This document shows, in pieces, positions 6,706 through 14,423 of a stretch of 17,415 nucleotides of DNA. This stretch comes from DATKZH01 sp964475955. Its GTDB lineage: Bacteria > Planctomycetota > Planctomycetia > Pirellulales > Thermoguttaceae. Both the position numbers and the translations under genes were made by a program. The notes under the pieces are model-generated. The model saw only the letters and a list, made by a program, of their open reading frames with translations, ran no database searches and had not been told where the DNA came from. Where the stretch lies: positions 1 to 17,415 of the forward strand of contig CAYYZY010000165.1 in assembly GCA_964475955.1 (NCBI GenBank). The letters are read 5' to 3'. The first letter of the stretch is position 1. Each line of letters begins with the position of its first letter.

Positions 6706-8154
6706 TCACTCGTCGGCGAGAACGAAACGGGCGGTCTCGGTGACGACCGTTCCGTCGGGCCAGCGCACCCGGGCTTCGATGGTGTGTTTGGCACGTTCGA
6801 GGGACGACGTGTCGGCGACGAGGCGGAAATGGTGGGGCATGGTCAGGTCCGGCGTGGTTGCGCTTCGCAGGGCATGGGCCGGCATGGGGTGCCAGGGGCC
6901 GTCGTCGATGCGGGCTTGGGCGGTGGAGCCGTTCGGCGCATCGTAGGCGTTCAGCACGAACTCCGTCTCGCGGCGCGCCGGGACGGGGCTTTCAAGCCCG
7001 TAAAACTCGCCCCGGCGGTCGACGTACGACTCGCAACTCGGCCGATAGCGGTGCGTGATGCGGTCGCCGTCGACCGAGACGACGCGGTAGCCGCGCGGGC
7101 AGCCGTCGACGCCGCGCTCCATACCCGGGCCGGCTTTCCACCAGCTCCCGGAGATGGAGATTGATTCCACGTACTCCACGCCGCCGACCGTTTGCCGCTC
7201 GTTTTCGTGCATGTGCCCCTGGAGCACCAGGCGAACGCCGTGCCGGGCCAGCAGGTCGGTGACCGTCTTGTCGTTGGTCACTTCCCAGTAGGGAGCGTTT
7301 TTGGGGCTATGCTGCCGGCGCTCCGGGTAGGTGGACACGATGGGGATGTGTACGCCCACGATGATCGGCTTGCCCTTCGGCTGGGCGGCCAGGTCGGCCT
7401 CGAGCCAGGCCAGCTCGCTGCCCTCAACGGCGCCATGCACGGCCTTCCAGCCCTCCCGGTTCGGGATCGGCTTGTTGCCGTCGAGCACGATGCAGTGGAC
7501 GGGCCCCCAGTCGAACGAGTAGTACGTGGGCCCGAAGAGTCGCTCGTAGTCGTCGCGAGGGTTTGGGTGCTTCAGCATCATCTCGTGGTTGCCGGCCCCG
7601 TTGCGCACGGGCATCTCGGCCGTGGCCAGGCACGCGAGGTACTCGTCTCCCATCCCGCCTTGAAGGCAAATATCGCCCTGGACCCAAAGGAAGGCGGGGG
7701 TTGGGTCCAGGCCGTTGATCTCGGCCAGGCTGGCTTTGAACTTGGGGATGCCGACGCGCCGCTCCAGGTGCACGTCGGCCAGGAACGCGAAGTCGAAGCG
7801 GTCGGGCTGGTCGACCGGCCGCAGCGCGAAGTCGGCCACGCCGGTCTCGACGGCCGCGGCGGTGCGCGCGAAGAACTCGTCGGCCCACCAGCCGCGGGGC
7901 GTGGTGACGAAGACGAACCGCCCGCTCTCCGGCCCGATCGGCAACTCGTAACGGCCGGCGCCGTCGGTCCGCGTTACCCGATACCCGTCCGAAACCAGGA
8001 CTCCGGGAAGCGGCCGATCGTCGCCGCGTACGACGCCGCGGACCTTGCGTCCGCGCTCCAGCGCGTGCGCTCGGGAGGCGGCGCCCAGCGTCGCCGCCGA
8101 CACGCCCAGCCCGGTAGCCTTGCGGAGAAATTCACGTCGGTTCATGTCGCTCAT
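6706..8154 (-). CDS. Tat-exported calcineurin-like metallophosphoesterase
   Basis: A 482-residue protein. N5-RREFLRK plus the hydrophobic stretch to about residue 31 is a twin-arginine signal, so it is folded before export. Residues 37-112 form a carboxypeptidase-regulatory-like beta domain (VRGVVRGDDRPLPGVLVSDG). The metallophosphoesterase core follows with its metal ligands: D127-x-H129 (LADVHLE), D161 (GDICLQ), N189-H190 (GNHEMM), H269 (GVHIP) and the H314/H316 pair (QGHMHEN). A C-terminal beta domain runs from about 380. It probably hydrolyses a phosphoester in the periplasm; substrate unknown. The start is supported by GAGAGG just upstream, and a second Met at residue 4 is possible. The small membrane protein ends 10 bases before it, suggesting one transcript. 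Confidence 0.9.
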   Translation of the reverse strand: MSDMNRREFLRKATGLGVSAATLGAASRAHALERGRKVRGVVRGDDRPLPGVLVSDGYRVTRTDGAGRYELPIGPESGRFVFVTTPRGWWADEFFARTAAAVETGVADFALRPVDQPDRFDFAFLADVHLERRVGIPKFKASLAEINGLDPTPAFLWVQGDICLQGGMGDEYLACLATAEMPVRNGAGNHEMMLKHPNPRDDYERLFGPTYYSFDWGPVHCIVLDGNKPIPNREGWKAVHGAVEGSELAWLEADLAAQPKGKPIIVGVHIPIVSTYPERRQHSPKNAPYWEVTNDKTVTDLLARHGVRLVLQGHMHENERQTVGGVEYVESISISGSWWKAGPGMERGVDGCPRGYRVVSVDGDRITHRYRPSCESYVDRRGEFYGLESPVPARRETEFVLNAYDAPNGSTAQARIDDGPWHPMPAHALRSATTPDLTMPHHFRLVADTSSLERAKHTIEARVRWPDGTVVTETARFVLADE

Positions 8155-8164
8155 TCGTTTCCTC

Positions 8165-8353
8165 TCAGCGTTTGCTCTTGGGACCGTTGTTCTTTTTGCG
8201 CCGCCCTTCCCGGAAGTCCTCGATGATCTCTTCGTGGAACCAGTGGGCGAAGTCGAGGAAGGTCCTGAACAGGAAATAGACGAGAAACGCCGCGGCGACG
8301 ACGATCAGGGCGCCGATCCACGTCGACCGCGCGGCAAGGAGGCAGGTGAGCAT
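8165..8353 (-). CDS. Small single-helix membrane protein
   Basis: A 62-residue frame with one strong membrane helix (about 12-32, WIGALIVVAAAFLVYFLF), then an amphipathic charged segment (DFAHWFHEEIIEDFREG) and a very basic tail (RRKKNNGPKSKR), consistent with an N-out, C-in anchor. The stop lies 10 bases from the phosphoesterase start, so the two are probably co-transcribed. The ribosome site is weak (GAAGAA upstream). I do not recognise the family. Reality is argued by the clean helix-plus-basic-tail composition and the tight spacing. Confidence 0.6.
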   Translation of the reverse strand: MLTCLLAARSTWIGALIVVAAAFLVYFLFRTFLDFAHWFHEEIIEDFREGRRKKNNGPKSKR

Positions 8354-8494
8354 CGGTGTTCTTCTTCAAGGTTTCGGGGGAACGCTTTTCCCCGGCACCG
8401 CGGGCCGTCGGGGAAACGCGGCTCGGACCAACTCGCCCCAGTATCCCACGCCGCGCCGCGCCGCGTCAACGGCAAAGCCGCGCGCCCGCCGGGC

Positions 8495-8522
8495 TTGCCT
8501 GCGAGGGCGCCGGCGCTACAAT
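8495..8522 (+). promoter_or_regulatory. Sigma70-like promoter for the MetE-like gene
   Basis: TTGCCT (8495-8500), a 16-base spacer and TACAAT (8517-8522) precede the MetE-like start by about 65 bases. The region 8354-8586 is the divergent promoter region between this gene and the small membrane protein. Confidence 0.45.
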
Positions 8523-8586
8523 TCTCGCAATTCTCAGCGAGATTCGAGCCCGGCCCTTCGTCCGGCCTTAGCGAAGGAGATGCGCG

Positions 8587-9780
8587 ATGTTCACGGTCAC
8601 CGCCGATCTTGTGCTGCCGAGTACGATCACCGGGAGCTGGCCCCGCCCGCGATGGTTCGACGTCAGCCTCTGGGGCCGGCCGCTGGATACGTGCATGATG
8701 GACGTCCACTTCCGCGAGAAGTTCCAGGACGCCCTCTCGGTGGTGATCAGCGAGCAGGAGCGCGCGGGGCTCGATATCGTCAGCCATGGCGACTTCTTCT
8801 GCGACGAGGACATGGCCGGCCGCTCCTGGCACCACTACCCGCTCCAGCGTTGGGCCGGGCTCGAAGGAGATTACCTTCAGTCGGAAGCGACCCGGTCGGA
8901 ATGGCTCAAGTACCCGCCGGGCACCCTGCTCCACGAGATCTACACCGGATGGCGGTGGCCCCGCGTGGTCGACAAGATCGAGCACCGCCCGCTCGACTAT
9001 CCCAAGATCTACCGCATGTGCCAGGCCCGCACCCGGAAGCCGTTCAAGTTCGGCACGGTCTGCTCGCAGGTGATGGGCCTGTTCCTGGATATCCACACGC
9101 CGAAGTACAAGGACCGGCGCGAGGTCCTCTGGGACATGGCCGTGGCGATGAACACGGAGCTTTTGGCCCTGCGCGACGCCGGCTGCCGCTGCATCCAGAC
9201 CGAGGAGCCCACGCTCCACTTCATGGCCAACACCTTCGGCAAGGACCACGGCGAGGTGAAGTTCGCCGTCGAGTTGTTGAACCGCGAGCTCGAGGGCCTC
9301 GACGACGTCGAAATCTGGCTCCATACCTGCTGGGGCAACCCGAACATGCAGCGGGTGATGGAAGACACCAGCTACGCGGCCTCGCTGGAGCTCTACCTGG
9401 AGGAGGCCAAAGGCGACGTCTGGACAATCGAGACCAAGGACCGGCAGTTCCGCGACGTCGAGCTGTTCGAGCCCTTGAAGCACGACCTGAAGAAGAAGAT
9501 CGGCGTCGGCGGCGCCAGCCACCGCACGCTCCAGGCCGACCGGCCCGAGGACGTGGCCGGCGAAATCCGCAAGTGTCTCGAGTACATCCCGCCGGAGCGG
9601 CTGGTCGTCTCCACCGACTGCGGCTTCGGCCGCCAGGGCTGCAACCGGGAGATCGCCTTCTGGAAGTCGAGCGCGATCGCCCAGGGCTGCAACCTCGTCC
9701 GCCGCGAGCTGGGCCTCCCGGAAGGCTACGTCCCGGCGGCCGACCCGGCGCTTCAGACCGACATCGTGCCGAAGGAGTAA
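8587..9780 (+). CDS. MetE-like (cobalamin-independent methionine synthase family) core methyltransferase
   Basis: A 397-residue protein matching only the C-terminal catalytic barrel of MetE; full MetE is about 750 residues. It opens LVLPSTITGSWPRP, like the family's P-T-x-x-GS-x-P segment. The zinc ligands are in place: H246-x-C248 (WLHTCWGNP), E282 (TIETKDRQ) and C345 (STDCGFGRQ). It should activate a thiol with zinc and transfer a methyl group, but short members can use donors or acceptors other than folate and homocysteine, so methionine synthesis is not certain. The start is supported by GAAGGAG upstream and the promoter at 8495-8522. It is monocistronic. The B12 riboswitch in this window lies more than 2 kb away on the other strand and points away from it. 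Confidence 0.85.
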   Translation: MFTVTADLVLPSTITGSWPRPRWFDVSLWGRPLDTCMMDVHFREKFQDALSVVISEQERAGLDIVSHGDFFCDEDMAGRSWHHYPLQRWAGLEGDYLQSEATRSEWLKYPPGTLLHEIYTGWRWPRVVDKIEHRPLDYPKIYRMCQARTRKPFKFGTVCSQVMGLFLDIHTPKYKDRREVLWDMAVAMNTELLALRDAGCRCIQTEEPTLHFMANTFGKDHGEVKFAVELLNRELEGLDDVEIWLHTCWGNPNMQRVMEDTSYAASLELYLEEAKGDVWTIETKDRQFRDVELFEPLKHDLKKKIGVGGASHRTLQADRPEDVAGEIRKCLEYIPPERLVVSTDCGFGRQGCNREIAFWKSSAIAQGCNLVRRELGLPEGYVPAADPALQTDIVPKE

Positions 9781-10098
9781 CGGCCCCTCTGCTTTGCGTC
9801 TTGGCGCCTTTGCGAGAGTCTTCGCTTCTGCACGCGACTCTCGCTTTGTCTGAGAACCGCAGGGAGGACGCTCGCAAAGGCGCCAAGGCGCAAAGACGGG
9901 AATGGAGAAAGGGGCGCACTGACTCGCGGAGACGATCACCGACGGGCCTTCCTCCTCCGGCGTGCGCTGGCTGGGATCCCTTGACCTGGGCGGCCCGAGC
10001 CTCCATGCTCTTCTTGGCGACCGACGCCCGCCCGATCCGGCGGCGACTTGTGCGGTTGCCGAGTCCGCCGACCAACCCCCTACGCCCAGGAGGCCGTC
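9781..10098. other. Intergenic region with inverted repeat, otherwise empty
   Basis: About 320 bases between the MetE-like stop and the esterase start. The first third is the inverted repeat 9792-9895. The remainder shows no small gene and no strong promoter. AGGAGG at 10088-10093 is the ribosome-binding site of the esterase. Confidence 0.6.
9792..9895. repeat. Dispersed inverted repeat with 25-base arms, copy 2
   Basis: The left arm (9792-9816) and right arm (9871-9895) are reverse complements over 25 bases with one mismatch, at 9799. The intervening loop is 54 bases. It begins 12 bases past the MetE-like stop. Related arms are seen at 6613-6637 and 15094-15180, each also just beyond the 3' end of a gene. 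It could fold into a long stem in the mRNA and act as a 3' stabiliser or terminator. Confidence 0.8.
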
Positions 10099-12174
10099 AT
10101 GATGCGATCACTTCTCCTCGTTGCCTGTTTGCTCGCCGCCGTGCCCGCGGCCGCCGACGAACTCGACGTGCTGCCCGACGAAATCGACGGCGATTCCCCT
10201 CCCGAAATGATGTACGCCTACCTGCTCGATCGGGCGACTTCCGCGCTCGACCGACGCGACGTCGAGTACGAGAAGATCACCACGCCGGACGACGTCGCCG
10301 CCTATCAGGAACGGATGCGGGCGTTCTTCGTCGACCAACTCGGCGGGTTTCCGGAGCGAACGCCGCTTGAGCCGCAGGTCGTCGGCAAACAGCATCGCGA
10401 CGGATACCGCATCGAGAAACTGATTTTCGAGAGCCAGCCCCGCCACTTCGTCACGGCCATCCTCTATCTACCCCAGGCCGAGCCGCCTTACCCCGGCGTG
10501 TTGGTCCCCTGCGGACACAGCGCCAACGGCAAGGCACGCGATCTCTACCAACGGGCGCCGATCCTCATCGCGAAAAGCGGAATGGCCGCCCTCTGCTACG
10601 ACCCGATCGACCAGGGAGAGCGGCACCAGTTGGTCGGCCACGACGGCAAGCCGATCATCCACTCGAGCACCATGGGCCACTGCCTGGCGGGGGTCGGGGC
10701 GACGCTCTTGGGGCGAAACACGGCCACCTACCGGATCTGGGACGGCATGCGCGCGATCGACTACCTCGCCGGCCGCCCCGAGGTCGACGCCGAACGGATC
10801 GGCTGCACCGGCATCTCCGGCGGCGGCACCTTGACCAGCTACCTGATGGCCCTCGACGACCGCATCGTGGCCGCCGCCCCGGGCTGCTACCTGTGCGGGT
10901 TCCGCCGGCTCCTGGAGACGATCGGGCCGCAGGACGCCGAGCAGAACATCCACGCCCAAATCGCGTTCGGCATGGACCACGGCGACTACGTCATGATGCG
11001 CGCCCCCAAGCCGACGCTGATCATGACCGCCACCGGCGACTACTTCGACATCGGCGGAGCGTGGGACCTCTTCCGCCAGGCAAAACGGCTCTACGAGCGC
11101 GTCGGTTTCGCCGAGCGGGTCGACCTGTTCGAGACCGCCGGCAAGCACGGCTGGCCCGAACCGATGCGCGTCGCGGCCGCCCGGTGGATGCGGCGCTGGC
11201 TGTTGGGAATCGACGACGCCGTGACCGAGCCCGAATTCCCGGTGGCCGCCGACGAAGAGGTCTGGTGTACGCCCCGCGGCGAGGTCATGCTGCTGCCCGA
11301 GGCGCGAAGCGTGTACGACCTGAACGTCGAGCTGGAAGAGCAACTCGCCGCGGCGTGCAACCAGCTATGGCAGGCCGGCGACAAAACCGAGGCACTCGAC
11401 CAGGTGCGGCGCATCACGGGCATCCGGCGACTGGGCGACCTGCCCGAGCCGAAGTGCGACCAGGTCGGAACGGTCCAGCGTGAAGGCTTCCGCATCGACA
11501 AGCTCGTGCTGCGGCCCGAGCCGGGCATTCTCCTCCCGTCGCTCGCGTTCGTGCCCGAGGAGCACGACGGCCAGGCGTACCTCTACGTACACGCCGACGG
11601 CAAACGGGCCGACGCCGAACCCGGCGGGCCGATCGAGAAGCTCGTCGGCGAAGGGCACGTGGTGCTGGCGGTCGACCTGCGTGGGCTGGGCGAAACGAAG
11701 AACGCCCGCAAACACGGCTTCGCCGAATACCTCGGCACCCAGTGGCGCGAAAGCTACCTGGCCTACCTGCTCGATACCTCGTACCTGGCCATGCGCGCCG
11801 AAGACGTGCTGGTCGCCGCCCGATTCCTGGCCGGCTACGCTTCGGGCGACCGGCCCAACCGCGTGCACCTGGTGAGCGTGGGGCGCACGGGACCGCCGGC
11901 GCTGCACGCCGCGGCGCTGGAACCGGCGCGGTTCGATTCGGTCAGGCTGGTGAACTGCCTGATCTCGTGGTCGAACGTCGTGCGCACGCCGCTCGCGCGG
12001 CAGCAGTTGGTCAACGTGGTCCACGGAGCGCTGAGGGCGTACGACCTGCCCGACCTGCTCCGCACCCTGCCGGCCGACAAGATCGCGGTCGTCGACCCGC
12101 TCAACGCCCTGGAGAAGCCGGCCTCGCTCGAAGGGATCTTCCAGCCGCGCATGCGGGCGACGGAATTGCGTTGA
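10099..12174 (+). CDS. Secreted tandem alpha/beta-hydrolase (acetyl-xylan-esterase-like), second half degenerate
   Basis: A 691-residue protein with signal peptide MMRSLLLVACLLAAVPAAA. The first hydrolase domain (about 80-375) has YPGVLVPCGHS near the oxyanion site, the nucleophile elbow G238-I-S240-G-G, an acid candidate at D314 or D317 (TGDYFDI), and H350 (AGKHGW), a complete triad. A second, weaker copy follows (about 440-690). Its VLAVDLRGLGET strand is kept, but the elbow reads G595-R-T597-G-P, so the serine is replaced. It probably acts as an envelope or periplasmic carbohydrate esterase; substrate not deducible. The start at 10099 is chosen over an upstream in-frame ATG because AGGAGG lies 5 bases before it and the signal peptide begins there. 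It converges on the small membrane gene at 12280. Confidence 0.85.
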   Translation: MMRSLLLVACLLAAVPAAADELDVLPDEIDGDSPPEMMYAYLLDRATSALDRRDVEYEKITTPDDVAAYQERMRAFFVDQLGGFPERTPLEPQVVGKQHRDGYRIEKLIFESQPRHFVTAILYLPQAEPPYPGVLVPCGHSANGKARDLYQRAPILIAKSGMAALCYDPIDQGERHQLVGHDGKPIIHSSTMGHCLAGVGATLLGRNTATYRIWDGMRAIDYLAGRPEVDAERIGCTGISGGGTLTSYLMALDDRIVAAAPGCYLCGFRRLLETIGPQDAEQNIHAQIAFGMDHGDYVMMRAPKPTLIMTATGDYFDIGGAWDLFRQAKRLYERVGFAERVDLFETAGKHGWPEPMRVAAARWMRRWLLGIDDAVTEPEFPVAADEEVWCTPRGEVMLLPEARSVYDLNVELEEQLAAACNQLWQAGDKTEALDQVRRITGIRRLGDLPEPKCDQVGTVQREGFRIDKLVLRPEPGILLPSLAFVPEEHDGQAYLYVHADGKRADAEPGGPIEKLVGEGHVVLAVDLRGLGETKNARKHGFAEYLGTQWRESYLAYLLDTSYLAMRAEDVLVAARFLAGYASGDRPNRVHLVSVGRTGPPALHAAALEPARFDSVRLVNCLISWSNVVRTPLARQQLVNVVHGALRAYDLPDLLRTLPADKIAVVDPLNALEKPASLEGIFQPRMRATELR

Positions 12175-12266
12175 GCCTCGCCGGTCGTTGGGACGGCGGC
12201 GTGGCTGGCGTCGACTCGCATGCGGAAGATGGAATGGCGTTGAGCGTCGCCGGGCGTTGGGGCGGC
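12151..12266. repeat. Imperfect direct repeat across the esterase stop codon
   Basis: Bases 12151-12197 recur at 12220-12266 with 40 of 47 positions identical and a 69-base period. Both copies encode a matching tail and stop (MRATELR* and MRKMEWR*). The second lies after the real stop, so this looks like an old duplication of the gene's last codons. Confidence 0.75.
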
Positions 12267-12279
12267 CCGCTCGGGCCTT

Positions 12280-12645
12280 TCACAATCCCTTTTGAATCGC
12301 CAGATGCGCCGCGAGGCCGATCAGAGCGAGTAACCCGACGGAGTGTGCCCAGGCCAGGATTTGCGTCAGCAGGAAGACAGCCAGGGAAGGAGACGATCGT
12401 CGGCACCGAATGGAGACGACCCCGACGACGAAGGCGAGCAAGACACCGAGCGTCAAATCCACGGCGATTGCACTACCCAGACCCATTTCCTGGAGCCGGT
12501 CGTTCGGCACGACGGCCAACAGGCACGTAACCGTCCACAGCGCAACCATCGTTAAGAGGAGCGTCACGTGCAACCCGGGGCGAGAACGTCGCTGCGCCTC
12601 CGCGTTGGCGGAGCACGTCGGCGACCGGTACGGGTTCTCCTCCAT
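12280..12645 (-). CDS. NPYRSP-type small membrane protein
   Basis: A 121-residue protein starting MEENPYRSP. An N-P-Y-x-S/A-P head is common on small planctomycete membrane proteins. Four hydrophobic segments follow: LHVTLLLTMVALWTVTCLLAV, GSAIAVDLTLGVLLAFVVGVV, SLAVFLLTQILAWAHSVG and LLALIGLAAHLAI. The second Met (12643-12645) is preferred because GGAGG sits 7 bases before it, whereas it sits only 1 base before the upstream ATG (12649-12651). Function is unknown. The gene runs convergent to the esterase and may be downstream of the other small membrane gene at 12935. Confidence 0.75.
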   Translation of the reverse strand: MEENPYRSPTCSANAEAQRRSRPGLHVTLLLTMVALWTVTCLLAVVPNDRLQEMGLGSAIAVDLTLGVLLAFVVGVVSIRCRRSSPSLAVFLLTQILAWAHSVGLLALIGLAAHLAIQKGL

Positions 12646-12679
12646 CCTCATGCCTCCATGGCGGTTGACTCCACAACCA

Positions 12680-12696
12680 CGGGGCCACCGGCCCCG
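12680..12696. repeat. Short GC hairpin upstream of the NPYRSP gene
   Basis: CGGGGCC (12680-12686) pairs with GGCCCCG (12690-12696) around a 3-base loop, ACC. It lies 35 bases before the start codon on the minus strand. It may be a leader structure or a terminator between the two small membrane genes. Confidence 0.4.
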
Positions 12697-12934
12697 CGGC
12701 TACCGTTCTCCCCTGGTAATTCACCGCCATGCGCTCCCACTCGTCACGCGCTTCGACGCCCGACGCAACACGGCGAGTGAATCCCGGCTCGTCCGCCAAT
12801 CCCGTTCGTCGGTCAAGAACGTCCGATGAATTCTCACGGCAATCCGTCGGCGGACCTTCACCACCGAGCACGGACCGTCAAAAGGCCTTGCCGTACTGGG
12901 ATCGTCGACTCACCGCCAATGGAGGCGCTCGGGT

Positions 12935-13186
12935 TCACCGCTTGGTTCGGCGCCGCGAACTGCGATCGTCAAGAGGTTCCGGGGCGTCGCGCACGAGGTG
13001 CGTCCAAATGTGGCGAACGAGAACCCAGCGGGTCGCCACCGTTTCTGCGTACGTCATGTCCGGGTAACGTCGCGGCCAAACCAGAAACAGCGGCGTCCAG
13101 ATCGCTAAGCCGAACACGTACACCGCAACCACGAGGAGCTGCAACATCCCTTGGATGAAGCCACCGCTTGATCGTTGGTCTTCCAT
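12935..13186 (-). CDS. Small membrane protein of unknown function
   Basis: An 83-residue frame from ATG at 13184-13186 (MEDQRSSGGFIQG), with a hydrophobic core MLQLLVVAVYVFGLAIWTPL, then FLVWPRRYPDMTYAETVATRW and a basic tail ending SSRRRTKR. It holds one or two membrane helices. No recognised family and no strong ribosome site (an AGGA about 14 bases upstream). A longer start at 13219 is possible. A TTGAAC/TACAAT promoter lies some 250 bases upstream. It is 289 bases from the next minus-strand gene. Coding status rests on composition only. Confidence 0.5.
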   Translation of the reverse strand: MEDQRSSGGFIQGMLQLLVVAVYVFGLAIWTPLFLVWPRRYPDMTYAETVATRWVLVRHIWTHLVRDAPEPLDDRSSRRRTKR

Positions 13187-13437
13187 GATGATGACAGTAT
13201 CTTCCTGCGGCCAGGTCAAACGTCAGTGGCCACGACTCCGCCTTCGGTCAGTCTACGCACTCGGCGCCGACCTCGGCTGGAGACGTGCGCGTCCATCGCA
13301 AACTCGGAAAACTCCGGTCAGGCGGCCGTAGAGCCTGGACGACGGCCCCCCCTTGGAAAAACCCCAACGCCTTCGTGCGCTGGCTTGCCGTCGGCGGGGT
13401 TGAGCCCCTGTGCCCGAGCGCATGGCCGTTGCCGCTG

Positions 13438-13467
13438 ATTGTAGCCGCTTCGCGCGGGGGTGTTCAA
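13438..13467 (-). promoter_or_regulatory. Sigma70-like promoter facing the small membrane genes
   Basis: On the minus strand TTGAAC (13467-13462), an 18-base spacer and TACAAT (13443-13438) form a good match. Transcription would start near 13431 and run through a leader of about 245 bases into the gene at 13186. What the leader does is unknown. Confidence 0.4.
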
Positions 13468-13627
13468 GCATCGCGACGGCGGGACTAGCTCGTCCGGGGG
13501 GGCATTTTCCACGGGAACGGCCCTTGGAGCGGGGCGAGGGGCTCTGGACTTGCCGCTTCGCCCCCTCGGCCGGGGGGGGCGATAAACCTTCGGGCCGCCG
13601 CAACGCACGATCCCGCCGGCTCACCCC

Positions 13628-13657
13628 TTGACTCTGTACACCCGTATATTGTACGAT
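13628..13657 (+). promoter_or_regulatory. lexA promoter with overlapping dyad operator
   Basis: TTGACT (13628-13633) and TACGAT (13652-13657), 18 bases apart, form a promoter about 60 bases before lexA. A perfect dyad GTACA-N9-TGTAC (13636-13640 and 13650-13654) fills the spacer and overlaps the -10. That is where an autorepressor site would be expected. It is neither the CTGT-N8-ACAG nor the GAAC-N4-GTTC box of better-known bacteria. Confidence 0.6.
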
Positions 13658-13714
13658 TGTCCACATAGGGGCTTGGGGTCCGGCAATCCGGTCTGGCGAA
13701 ACGGGGGAATCCGC

Positions 13715-14323
13715 ATGGAGCCGCACGAACCGCTTACCGACAAGCAGCGTCGGGTCTACGAGTACATCCGCGACAAGATCCGCAATCGCGGCTACGGGCC
13801 GACGGTCCGCGAGATCGGGCTGCACTTCGGCATCAGTTCGCCTAACGGCGTGATGTGCCATCTGAAGGCCCTGGAGAAGAAAGGGCTGATCACGCGCGAG
13901 CCGAACATGTCGCGGGCGATCCGGTTGGCGGCCGAGCCGATCGAGGCGCGCGGGCTGCCGTTGGCCGGGCGGATCGCGGCGGGCGTTCTGCACGAGGCCA
14001 TCGAGCAGGACGAGCGGGTCGACTTCGACGACGTGTTCGACTCGGAGAACAAGAACCTGTTCGTCCTCGAAGTCAGCGGCGACTCGATGATCGACGACCA
14101 GATCGCCGACGGCGACTACGTGGTGATCCGCCGCCAGCGCACCGCCGGCCGGGGGCAGATCGTCGTCGCCCTGACCGACGAAAACGAGGCCACCCTCAAG
14201 CGCTGGTACCCGGAGAAGAAACGCATCCGCCTGGAGCCGGCCAACTCGTCGATGAAGCCCATCTACGTCAAGAACGCCCGCGTGCTCGGCGTGGTGGTGG
14301 GCGTGGTGCGGAAGGTGCAATGA
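13715..14323 (+). CDS. lexA: LexA SOS-response repressor
   Basis: A 202-residue repressor, the usual LexA length. Residues 7-60 are the winged helix-turn-helix (LTDKQRRVYEYIRDKI; GPTVREIGLHFGISSPNGV). The self-cleavage bond is A89-G90 (RIAAGVL). The catalytic serine is S124 (SGDSMID) and the lysine K162 (EATLKRW), both conserved. On DNA damage, RecA filaments trigger cleavage and derepress repair genes. The start at 13715 fits the family's N-terminus and has GGGGGAA just upstream; the frame extends 29 codons further but through the promoter and operator. It is probably autoregulated through the dyad in its promoter. Downstream genes in the same direction are separated by 100 bases and two small hairpins. 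Confidence 0.96.
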   Translation: MEPHEPLTDKQRRVYEYIRDKIRNRGYGPTVREIGLHFGISSPNGVMCHLKALEKKGLITREPNMSRAIRLAAEPIEARGLPLAGRIAAGVLHEAIEQDERVDFDDVFDSENKNLFVLEVSGDSMIDDQIADGDYVVIRRQRTAGRGQIVVALTDENEATLKRWYPEKKRIRLEPANSSMKPIYVKNARVLGVVVGVVRKVQ

Positions 14324-14355
14324 CGTTGCGGGGCGGATCACCGCGAGCGCGGACA

Positions 14356-14371
14356 CCGAATCATCATTCGG
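14356..14371. repeat. Small hairpin after lexA
   Basis: CCGAAT (14356-14361) pairs with ATTCGG (14366-14371) around the 4-base loop CATC. A CCGCG/CGCGG stem lies just before it (14341-14352). They sit 18-50 bases after the lexA stop and may mark its 3' end, though there is no T run. Confidence 0.4.
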
Positions 14372-14423
14372 AATCGTGGAGCGTGGACCTCTTGCCGATT
14401 AGGAGGTGCCAGGCAAAAATGTA

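Larger units (their letters stand above)
13187..13714. other. Divergent intergenic region between small membrane gene and lexA
   Basis: About 530 bases with no convincing gene. It holds a minus-strand promoter (13438-13467), a GGGG-TTGAG-CCCC hairpin near 13396-13408, and the lexA promoter and operator at its right end. A minus-strand frame through here continues antisense to lexA and is not considered coding. Confidence 0.5.

Noticed and set aside
8305..9939. Long minus-strand open frame across the MetE-like gene
   Set aside because: It is antisense to a gene with intact zinc ligands and contains the inverted-repeat arms, so it is a GC-driven shadow.
12577..12612. Resemblance of CTGCGCCTCCGCGTTGGCGG to the 25-base repeat arm
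   Set aside because: It lies inside the NPYRSP gene and matches only part of the arm; chance similarity in GC-rich sequence is likely.
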